Source: Scheffersomyces stipitis CBS 6054
Lineage: Eukaryota; Ascomycota; Pichiomycetes; Serinales; Debaryomycetaceae
DNA length: 64,000 bases
Reading direction: 5' to 3'
Assembly (NCBI RefSeq): GCF_000209165.1
Contig: NC_009042.1
Coordinates: 930,001 to 994,000 of the forward strand
Shown here one piece after another: positions 7,285 through 15,806 of this stretch. A model generated the notes under the pieces. The model did no database searches and was not told the DNA's origin. It saw only the letters and a list, made by a program, of their open reading frames with translations. Position numbers and translations under genes: made by a program. How positions within the stretch are numbered: the first letter of the stretch is position 1; every line of letters starts with the position of its first letter.

Positions 7285-10041
7285 TTAATTTAATTGAGAA
7301 GGCGTGTCATTGGTGCTAGTGTCCTGTAACGTCGACCAGTCAGGAATCGTATCCTGTGATGGAAGGACTTCGGACCTCAACTGAATGGGGTTTGCTAGCT
7401 GTTGTTGTGATGCCTCCGTGATACTGAATGACGATCCGATTGGGGAGCTGATCATGGCAGGTGTAGTATTTGTGGATTTGAGAGGGTCTATGGATGATCC
7501 TATCTGGGAGAAAGAGAAATCTACCGATCCCGTTTTGGGAGGGTTGTCTCGTAGTCGCTGGGGGTATCTTTCCAGCCACAGTCTTGCGTCTGCAAGTTGT
7601 GCCGTGTTTTGGCGAGAGGGTGTTTTTCTTGCCCGTAACGGCTCCAATCGCTGGGTTGGGGAGGTCGCATCTTGACGCTTGTTGATGGGTCTTGAGTATG
7701 GAGTTCTTCTTGTTGAGGAAGCTCCCATAGAAGAGGGAGTGTCGGTAGTTTTATGTGTTTGGACGGTAAAAGGCGTGCTGGGGGGAGTTATGGTGTTTGC
7801 TTCTGTCTGGATCGACGTTGTGGTCTGGATCACGATGTCCTCGGAATCAAGATCTTGAGTTGTCTTCGTCTTTGTAGCCGGTGTTTGGCTTTGTGTCTGG
7901 CGTTGGCGAGGGGTTGTTGGTGTACTTGTTGGCTGACGCGAAAAGGCCGTGGTGCTGGTCGGGTCCGTAGTTGAGCTGGGCGGTTCTTCCATAGGCAAGT
8001 TCATGAATGAATTTGATCCATGGTTTACAATTGTTTGTTGGATTTTCTGGGGTTTTACGCCCTTGGTGACTTCGGTGAAGGCCCCTGTCCGTACTTTACG
8101 AAATTTACTGCCATTGTCTGTAGTACTTTCTCTGGTCAGAGTGTAAGTAGCTACCATTGGTGTACTAGGTGGATAGTACGTGGTGCGGTTTTTGTTCGTT
8201 TTGGTGCATTTAAAGGTTGGGTGATCACTTTCGTGACAATAACTGCAGAATTTAAAAGTCGAAATGATCTCGAGACTATAGTTCGGAAGATTTGCATTCT
8301 TTCGAGTAGGGACTTTGCCAGAGTCCGTTGCAATGAGGTAGAACAGTTTACTCTTTTCTTTGTCTTTGTCTAAATAGTATGTATTGCGAATGCGCTCTGA
8401 ATGGGCAACGAGAATCTCATACTTGACTTTTTCTTCCACTGAGTAGACGTCTGATGGGAATTTTGAAAAATTGAGGTTATGGGACGATGTAATTTGCATG
8501 GAACCTCTATTGAATAATTCACTGATCGCCATCTCTGGGTTTTTGTGATCTGATGGGTGTTCAAGTCCGACAAGAAACATGTTTGCGAGAGGTTTAGAGG
8601 GAATCATGCTCAATTTGAAATAGTAATCGGAAGTTGATCCTTCATAACCTTGTCTTAACAATTTTTTAAGAGACATTAGAAGGCTGGGTCCCTGGGTTGA
8701 GGTTTTAGGTCCCTCAATGGGACTGAGGGACATATAGGCAGTGGAGTTGCTGAGTGGTCTGATCATCATCAAGGGAACAATAGCACGAAGGGTGTTTTCC
8801 TTTGTCAATTGGGCCATGAGATCTCTTTCTTGTATCTCGTTTTCATGTATGGCTCTGAGGTACAGTGGTCTCGCCTCCTTATCCTCACCTGTCGCCTTGG
8901 CAAGTAAGTCTAGGAAATTTGTTTTAGCTGCTCTTACTTGTTTCAATTTGGTTTCGAGCTGAAGAGCTGTTTCATAAAATTTCTCGGGGAGATGGGAAAA
9001 GTGGTCTTCAATAACCGCTAGCTTTTCTTTTAAAGACAACTCTTTGGACGGGTCTAATTGGGTATCCTTGTACTCAAACCGATCAATCCTCAATTCGATT
9101 GCCCTTTTTTGATATTCGTGTTCTCCAAGGAGTGACAATGAATCAATGAGAAATTCTTGCGGGATGTTCCATCTGTCAATTCTGCCTTGTTCTCCTGCCC
9201 ATTCTTGTTGTGAGTGGGAAGTGACATAGTTTTTGGCAAACCCTAACCTCCTGATCTTCTTAAAGGTCAAATCGTCTGTGAATTTATCTTCTTCCCAATT
9301 CTTGTTTAAGCCAGATCCGAGTTTTTCAAGATCCTTTATTAACCTGTCTTTGGAGAGAAGTTTAATTGATGAATTGTTTTTGTGATGTTGGAGCGAGGCG
9401 TTCTGACCGTTCCAGATCAGATCAGTAAGAGGAGCTCCTGAGGTTTGTTTTTTTGATTTTCTGTTTTCCTGATTTTTTTTGATTTCTTCATTTTCTGAAA
9501 GGTTATTTTTTTGGGATTTTGGGTTTTTTTCTTTTATATAAACATTTGTAATTTCAACTGAGTCACTGGTGGATGTAGGCTTTGACAAATCGCTACTGGA
9601 AGTAGGACTTGGAGATATCATAACAGTATCTCCTTTTGCAGCCAAAAGTGGGTCGTGTTCTTCCTCGATCACGTGATGTGAAGAATTTTTCGAAACTGAG
9701 GTTTCAAAGCTGTCCATAATCGACATTTCTGGCCCTTCGTTCAAGGTGTTTAAAGCGTTTGAGGCTTCTTGGGTATCGTCAAAAGAGTCATCAGCCATAA
9801 CTGATCCTGCTGTCACGAAAGATGGCTCCAATTCGCCGTTTTCTACGGCATCTGAGGACTCGCCATCAAGGTCCATCAGGTCATCGGGTGCGACGTCGGT
9901 TTTTCGTTTTCGGCCAATATCTGGCGGTTTCGGTTCGTTTAAAGCACTATTTGAAGCGTTGAAGTGGGAAGAGTCTCCAGGAGGCCCTTCCAGTTGATTG
10001 ATGGCGTCTATATCCATCGTTTTTGGCAAGATGTCGGCCAT
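7285..10041 (-). CDS. LINE ORF1: putative nucleic-acid-binding protein with CCHC zinc knuckle
   Basis: A protein of 918 codons. Residues 599-612 form a perfect C-x2-C-x4-H-x4-C zinc knuckle (Cys599, Cys602, His607, Cys612), the gag-type RNA-binding motif found in ORF1 of many LINEs. The N-terminal ~200 residues are acidic and low-complexity. About 250-420 is charged and helical-looking. The C-terminal third is Thr/Ser/Pro/Gln-rich. The annotated ATG (10041) lies in the ATGGCCGA junction repeat. Met9 (10017-10015) aligns with Met1 of the element C protein and is probably the native start. The stop TAA is followed by six A and then the ORF2 ATG in the same frame, so stop-codon readthrough or reinitiation could supply ORF2. 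Confidence 0.88.
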   Translation of the reverse strand: MADILPKTMDIDAINQLEGPPGDSSHFNASNSALNEPKPPDIGRKRKTDVAPDDLMDLDGESSDAVENGELEPSFVTAGSVMADDSFDDTQEASNALNTLNEGPEMSIMDSFETSVSKNSSHHVIEEEHDPLLAAKGDTVMISPSPTSSSDLSKPTSTSDSVEITNVYIKEKNPKSQKNNLSENEEIKKNQENRKSKKQTSGAPLTDLIWNGQNASLQHHKNNSSIKLLSKDRLIKDLEKLGSGLNKNWEEDKFTDDLTFKKIRRLGFAKNYVTSHSQQEWAGEQGRIDRWNIPQEFLIDSLSLLGEHEYQKRAIELRIDRFEYKDTQLDPSKELSLKEKLAVIEDHFSHLPEKFYETALQLETKLKQVRAAKTNFLDLLAKATGEDKEARPLYLRAIHENEIQERDLMAQLTKENTLRAIVPLMMIRPLSNSTAYMSLSPIEGPKTSTQGPSLLMSLKKLLRQGYEGSTSDYYFKLSMIPSKPLANMFLVGLEHPSDHKNPEMAISELFNRGSMQITSSHNLNFSKFPSDVYSVEEKVKYEILVAHSERIRNTYYLDKDKEKSKLFYLIATDSGKVPTRKNANLPNYSLEIISTFKFCSYCHESDHPTFKCTKTNKNRTTYYPPSTPMVATYTLTRESTTDNGSKFRKVRTGAFTEVTKGVKPQKIQQTIVNHGSNSFMNLPMEEPPSSTTDPTSTTAFSRQPTSTPTTPRQRQTQSQTPATKTKTTQDLDSEDIVIQTTTSIQTEANTITPPSTPFTVQTHKTTDTPSSMGASSTRRTPYSRPINKRQDATSPTQRLEPLRARKTPSRQNTAQLADARLWLERYPQRLRDNPPKTGSVDFSFSQIGSSIDPLKSTNTTPAMISSPIGSSFSITEASQQQLANPIQLRSEVLPSQDTIPDWSTLQDTSTNDTPSQLN

Positions 10042-10048
10042 TTTTTTT
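10034..10048 (-). repeat. Oligo(A)-ATGGCCGA junction repeat, copy 4 (right end of the array)
   Basis: On the minus strand this is a run of 8 A followed by TGGCCGA. Beyond it (10049 onward) the sequence no longer resembles the other junctions, so this is the right boundary of the LINE array. Confidence 0.8.
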
Positions 10049-10128
10049 ATTGCGGTAAGGATACGTGCAAAAAAAGCGTGATTTAGGCGAAACTACAGTG
10101 CACAGAGAGCATTTAAAGGCAAGAGATC

Positions 10129-10200
10129 AGCGCAGTGGCGCAGTGGAAGCGCGCAGGGCTCATAACCCTGATGTCCCCGGATCGAAACCGGGCTGCGCTA
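10129..10200 (+). tRNA. Initiator tRNA-Met (CAT)
   Basis: A 72-nt cloverleaf without an intron. The acceptor stem AGCGCAG/CTGCGCT closes with an A1:T72 pair. The anticodon stem CAGGG/CCCTG carries the loop CTCATAA. The T arm CCCGG/CCGGG has the loop ATCGAAA, with A instead of T at position 54. A1:U72 and A54 are hallmarks of eukaryotic initiator tRNA, and the body nearly matches yeast initiator tRNA-Met. A TTTT run just downstream (about 10203-10206) would stop RNA polymerase III. The LINE array ends about 80 bp upstream. Confidence 0.97.
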
Positions 10201-10412
10201 ATGTTTTAATGAGAGTTAGTTTCGCTGATTTGCATTATTTTTGATCATGGTGTCAAAGTCACGTGGCAATTTATATATGCAGTATGCTGATTAGATAAAA
10301 ATTCAAGACACGTAAGTTGAAAATTGGACCTGATTTGACTTGACATCTTGAACTGATATCTTTCTTTTTAGGAACTGCAATTTCTGCATAGCATTTACAA
10401 CCAGCATACATA

Positions 10413-10947
10413 ATGGTATGTAAAAGGAGTGGATTTCTCAACGGAGAATCATGAGGAATTTGAACGGAGTTTTACGTGTTTTTCAATACAAAGATATCTT
10501 GGAGACGGATTCGGCGTATCTTGAGTATTTTAGATACTTGAATTTCGAGCAATTGAACAACTACGGAATGAGCCAATGTGATAAACATCAGAGTGGTTAC
10601 GAGAACAAGAATCTGAAATCCTGTCCAAATTTTATATTGTCAAAGCATTTCTGAGTCTATGAATTGTCTATGTTGCCATATCTGGTATTATGATGAGAAA
10701 TATGTGGCTTTTTCATTCATCTTTCAAAATCCCCAGTACCAAACTGATACTAACCATTCAGGCCTTACAAACACCCAAGCAAAGAGCCTCCAACGAGAAG
10801 TTCGCCAAGAAGAACCTCGACAAACAGGGTAAGCCTAGAAAGACCGAGGAGAAGGTAGAAATCCCCGTATCCAAGACTTGGTTGTTTGTCTTGTTGTTTT
10901 TGGTTATCGGTGGTGGTGTTTTAGAATTGATTAGATTCCTTTTCTAG
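10413..10947 (+). CDS. YSY6: YSY6/RAMP4-like small ER membrane protein (spliced)
   Basis: Exon 1 is only the start codon (10413-10415). A GTATGT-type intron spans 10416-10761, and exon 2 runs 10762-10947. The product is about 62 residues, beginning MALQTPKQRASNEKF and ending in one hydrophobic segment (about 43-61, with VIGGGVLELI). This matches the RAMP4/SERP1 family, small tail-anchored proteins at the translocon that help secretory proteins during ER stress. Length, the basic N-terminal half and the GGGVL core all fit yeast Ysy6. Without splicing, the frame from an upstream ATG at 10690 gives an unrelated N-terminus, so I prefer the spliced model. An E-box CACGTG lies upstream at 10260-10265. 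Confidence 0.88.
10416..10761 (+). other. YSY6 intron
   Basis: The 346-nt intron starts GTATGT, has the branch point TACTAAC at 10748-10754 and ends TTCAG only 7 nt later. It sits directly after the ATG, so a single coding triplet makes up the coding part of exon 1. Confidence 0.88.
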
Positions 10948-11536
10948 GGATAAGTCCATCTGGTTCGTGTATGATTCCACCGGCCTGGATCTGGGAGACA
11001 GAACACCTTGTTGTCACTTTCTGTATCGAACAGACATACTAGATCCTGTATGCTGTTTCCCTATACACACTGGAGCCCTAACTACAATATACCATCTGTA
11101 CTATAATAATAAATATCGTTAACTAATGGAGTAGAACGGAGTATAGACAGTAATGTAGAGTTGTATATCTAAAGCTATTTGAGGTCGTTTTGAGTCGTGA
11201 AGATATCAACTACAAGTATTTCGAAATGAACAGAGATAAGATGACAAAAGAACAATTGACTGATTGCAAATCGAGGACTCTATGTTAGAAACTGAAGATA
11301 CCATTTGTATGCAAGTGTGACGATTTTTATATTAGATGTTTGATACTGAAATTTGTATAATTATTATCATATATGATAGTCTTGCTATTCCAATAAATTA
11401 GTGCTCAATGTTTAGTTATCCATTACAATTTTTCAGATTATTTTTATTCTCCTTATACTGTTCGGCAATCCATTCAAACCATTACTTCGATTCTTATTAT
11501 TAATCTCATTTCATCGTATCTCATTTCATTCATCAT
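10948..11536. other. Intergenic region between YSY6 and the BCAS3-like gene
   Basis: Convergent intergenic region, strongly A/T-rich from about 11090 to 11520. It would hold the 3' ends of both transcripts. I see no gene or repeat. Confidence 0.6.
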
Positions 11537-13930
11537 CTACTGGTCATCTACAACAGGACTGCTCTGGGCTTCGATGCTTCCTTCACCTTGGTCAATATAC
11601 AACCCATCGAGCAATGCCAATCTGTCCTCGGGCTTTACGTCTTCGTCCTTCTTCAAGTCAAAGATTATCTTATTTGACCGATGGTTTCCATTCTCAAACT
11701 TGATCACCTTTTCTGGAACATCGTTGCCAAACTCCTTGAAGCAGTGGAAAAAGTTGTTTCTATCTCCTTCCTCTCCTTCAAAAGAAAACACAGCAAACTC
11801 GATGTTCTTGTTGTTGATCAAGTTCAAGAAAGGGACACTCGTTTCGATCTCAGCCTGTGATAACGGATTGACGCGATCCTTGCTATCTTCCACTTTAGCT
11901 TCTGCCCGTCGAGAATTAAAAGGTATGAACGATTCAGCTACTGGCGCAATAGGCAACTCGTACTTGTAGAGATGTCTTCCATTCAAAGTCGAGATGAGCT
12001 TCAACTGGTTATCGCTATCGATAATTGCCAACTGGTTAATAGCAAGACGATTTGCTACACATCCAGGATCAGAGTCCCCGAAGGATGCAGTGGGTGCAAT
12101 GGAGTTACAAAGTTCAGGCAAAGCAACAAATCTGCGAGCTTTCAACGACGACAAAATCCACGAGTCCAAGAACTGGCTCGATTGCAGATTTCTTCGCACC
12201 TTCTCCTTATTTAGACTGTTGGGGAAATTGTTGTTCATATTACCAGACAAGTAGTTGATGTTGAACCAATGAACAGAACCAGTAGACTTGGTAATACACC
12301 CAAAGCCCGAGTTCATACCCTTGATGCTAGGCTCGTTATTTGAGTTTCCAGAACTACTACTATTAATTTGATCTCCGTAGTTGTTGTTGAACCAGAAGAT
12401 TTCTTCAATGATAGCTGATGTCTTTCCTCTGGTGAACTTGCCTATCAAGGACACTTCACTGGGCAATCTATACAAATCCCACATGAACAAAGTGTCTCCT
12501 CTATAGTTCGAATGTACAAGATGTAAGTCGTAAGGCGAGAGCGAAACGTTGGAAACACCTCCCAAAGGCTTGAAGACGCCTAAAACCTTGTCGTTGGAAA
12601 GATCTATGACTTTGATAATCTGGTTGTTGTTGGGTTTTAAGCTTCTCGTGCTATTCTCTAATGTTGTAGCTGTAGTAGAAGCTGTAGAATACAAGAGTTT
12701 ACCTAGCGATTTGCTGATAGAATTAATCGTTGGTGCCTTATAGGTTTCTTTACTCTTTGAGTTCATATACGACTTTACCTTGGAAGAACTGATTTCAGAT
12801 AACCGGAAAAGTCCATCTAATGCGGTGTTTGATATTGTTGACAATAGTTTGTTCAACAATGGCCCTGAAGCCGGCAATTTCACCGGAGTATAGAGATTGC
12901 TATGAGTGGATACGGTTTCGTTATTCAGCGGAAGAGTTATCACTGGATCCTGAGCCATGGGGTTCGCTGAAACACTAGGCGCGGAACTACTGATGGCTTT
13001 CAAGTGTTTGTACTCGAACTTTGTAGGCGAGTAGACGAGCCAGTTGTCTTCGATATCAAATATTGGACAGTTATCTTGGTTACAACTGGTCTGCAAAAGG
13101 ATATCTCCATCACCTACAGACTGAAGATGGTGTCTGCTGATCACGGGTTGAGTTGAGCTCTTTCGTATAGACGGCAAGCTGAAGTCGGCGTTGGCTGGAG
13201 TTAATTTGAAATCAGCAACATTATAGCGATATATATAGATAAATCCTTCGTTGTTGGCGACCACGACAAACTTCTTGCTGGCTTTCAACGAGAAATCTGT
13301 CAGGTTTTGAAAAACCGGGGACAATTCTACAGCTTGGGAGTTGTGGAAAGATGAAGAAAAGTTGATTTTCTTAGTGATCAATGAATACTTAACTGTTGTT
13401 TCAGTTTGTGTTTTGACAAGTAAAACGACCGCGATCAGGTTGGGATCATTTACAGGTAGGTCGAGTAGCTTGAACGTTATGATCGATAACTGGTTCTTTG
13501 AAGGCATTACTTCGATCTTGGTCTGGAAGTTCAAGTACAATGTTTCCGATTCAGTTCTCGTTTGCTCGGAAGGCGCTTTCCAGTCCCAGACTTGCAAGAT
13601 TCGGCTGTCACGGTAGACGATGATGATCTCGCCATTCTTACCGTACTCAAAGAGTGAGTTTTCCGTACTTAGATCACTTAGAAGCTCATCAGTAGAAGTT
13701 GACTCAGTTTCAGCAGCAGCAGTACCAGTAGCAGCGGCAGCCGATTTGATCTTCTTCCATGTTGCCAAAGCTGAGCCGAGCTTGTGACCCTTCTTTGGGT
13801 TGGTGTGGCTAGAATTATTGTTAGTACGGTTGCACAGAAGATAAGAATAGAATATAGCAGGCTAGAGTAGAAAAAGAGTTTGTACTTACAGTCGGGTTAA
13901 CTTGATGACATCGTTGGGAGCTTCAGGCAT
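11537..13930 (-). CDS. WD40/beta-propeller protein, BCAS3-like (spliced)
   Basis: Exon 1 (13930-13890) encodes MPEAPNDVIKLTR and two bases of the next codon. After an 81-nt intron, exon 2 (13808-11537) continues in frame with HTNPKKGHKLG, giving about 770 residues. The frame can be opened without the intron only from a TTG at 13768, which is not credible. The middle contains WD-type repeats, clearest where SLSPYDLHLVHSN is followed by LFMWDL. The order of a propeller, a GKFTRGKTSA stretch and an acidic tail resembles fungal BCAS3-domain proteins, whose animal relative acts with phagophore membranes; that assignment rests on overall pattern. Ala/Thr/Ser-rich near the start, Ser/Asn-rich linker mid-protein. 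Confidence 0.6.
13809..13889 (-). other. Intron in the BCAS3-like gene
   Basis: The 81-nt intron starts GTAAGT (13889-13884), has TACTAAC at 13826-13820 and ends TTCTAG at 13809. Removing it joins the upstream ATG exon in frame to the long exon. Confidence 0.88.
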
Positions 13931-15806
13931 CGTTTTGCAGCGATAGGGATAGTGCAACAGTTGGCGGTTGTTTTTGGAACCCAAGACAGTTTAGGGGTTT
14001 TCAGTTTAGTAAACAAGACTGAGGCGATAGAGCGATCTGGAATTGCTTTATAGTAACAAACAGCGGAGGTAACGAATTGACAGTGGGCAACGATTGCAGT
14101 TCTTGAGTGTACACGCGGGTATATATAGACGAGGTTTCGAGGAAAAGGCTCCAACACGGCAGTAATTGGTATGGAGCTGGAGGAAAAGAGGTAGAGCTAG
14201 ATATGTTGATAAGTGGGAGCAGATATTTTGCCAGGGATATTTTTATACCGCGCGTTATCTTATCAGTGCGTCGGGCGTTGGGAAGAATTAGGGAGAGTGC
14301 GGGACAATAGGGAGAGAGATCGTGGACGATTGCGAGAATCTGAGATGGTTAGCGAAAGCTTGCGAGGGCCAGGGAGAGCTAAAGAGAGAACATCACCCTG
14401 TCTCAGCAGAGAGGATTGGTTGCACAGCATATTACAGAATTTAATAAGCACCACGAGTCGTCGCTGTTCGTTCACACACGGTCTAGACCACGATGGCTCT
14501 GTGTCTGACTCAATACTGCTACCGTCCCGTGTGTACTGGATGTGTAGCTACCACTAACTGGGATGTGTAAATTGAAGTGGTAATGGGGAGGTTTAGCGAG
14601 CCTAGCGAGGCTACACACAGTAGTATTTGCTGTGGAATTGTCGGAACACAGTTTCACCTCCTTAAACGGTGTGGCAATTGGAGAATTGTTTGTCTACAGC
14701 TTTAATTCAGAAAAGATACAATTCAAGTTGTGTACTGTCTCTACAGGGCAACTGCCAACTGCAAATTGCCAATTGCCTGTAATCTCTATCTATTTGTGTT
14801 CTTATTCCTCTGTTCCTACGTCCACCGACTCCATTTTCCTTCTATTTATTTATTTTTCTGTGTATTACCGTTATTCTCGCTATTCTCGGTTCTCTCGATA
14901 CTCTGCTGTTCTCGCTATTGTGCTGTTCTCGCTATTCTCATCAACTAAATTCCTCTCGCTAAATGCTGGCTCCACGGCTCTCTCCACTCTCACGATCATC
15001 AACATTCTCGTCTCAACGTGACACTGCTATCGTGGTCATTCATCACCACTGGTCATTCGCCAGTGGTACACTACGCACGCCCAATCCAGTATGTCTAACG
15101 ATAAGACACAAAACGATTTGTCTTGCTGCTTTGTGTCGACTAGCTTCGTAAATTCATTTGAGTCATAGCGATAACTTCCCCAGCGCGAAAGTTGCACAGG
15201 GAACAGCACCAGTTAGAGAGTCTGCGATTCCAGGCTTCACCAGGCCATAAATCTTGTACAGAGATCTACAATGAGTTCTCCAGAACTCCCTGTGTTCCAA
15301 CCACAGCTCCTTGAACGTCTTGAACGTCCATTCATAAAGAGAGTGTCCGACTTCTCCATCTCTGTTCCGCTCCGTTTCTCAGCTTGGCTCCGTGGCCCCA
15401 GAAAAGCTCTCCCTTTTCAGTATTCAAAACTCTCTTCGCCAGCTCTCTCTCTGCTGTATTTCTCTGTCTTCTCGCTATTTTCTCTCGATATTCGCTAACG
15501 CCCTGTCATTTTTTCATTTCCCGGTACTGTGTAACTTTTTCTCGCTGCAGCTAAGCTTTACATTCACTCCGTTAACTCCACTTATCTTTTCCATCTTGGT
15601 TTTATTGGCTGAAAAATTCTCCGACCCGATCCTTTCTCGGCCACAGCTTGATTTATCACTTTTTCTTTCTCGTTTCCAATTCAATTGCAAAGCCAATCTA
15701 TATTTATTACCTGATTTTTCATTCACAAATCAGCCTACTTTTCATTTACTTATAATTGTTCGCCTGCTGATTGAAATTTTCACCTTACCTTTTCTATGAC
15801 TCAACA
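13931..15806. other. Divergent intergenic region with pyrimidine-rich repeats
   Basis: The shared upstream region of the BCAS3-like gene (left) and the F-box/LRR gene (right). From about 14600 to 15800 the plus strand is rich in C and T, with degenerate TTCTCGCTATT repeats at 14871-14943 and again around 15465-15499. Short open frames here start with non-ATG codons or lack any protein-like character. I see no convincing gene. Confidence 0.6.

Larger units (their letters stand above)
3486..10033 (-). mobile_element. Full-length LINE (non-LTR) retrotransposon, element A
   Basis: A complete two-ORF LINE of about 6.5 kb on the minus strand: ORF1, ORF2, a 3' UTR of about 260 bp (3497-3759) and a 12-nt poly(A) tract. 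There are no terminal repeats and no integrase, and the reverse transcriptase has an APE-type endonuclease at its N-terminus. This two-ORF plan is that of L1-clade elements, to which the Zorro LINEs of Candida belong; I infer the Zorro relationship from the architecture. Both ORFs are open, so the copy may be competent. If ATGGCCGA at 10034-10041 is a target duplication, the element's own 5' leader before Met9 of ORF1 is only 16 nt. Confidence 0.9.

Noticed and set aside
1278..10048. LINE array as one rearranged tandem duplication
   Set aside because: The units begin at different internal positions, each ends in poly(A), and A and B differ by about 1 percent, which fits separate insertions better.
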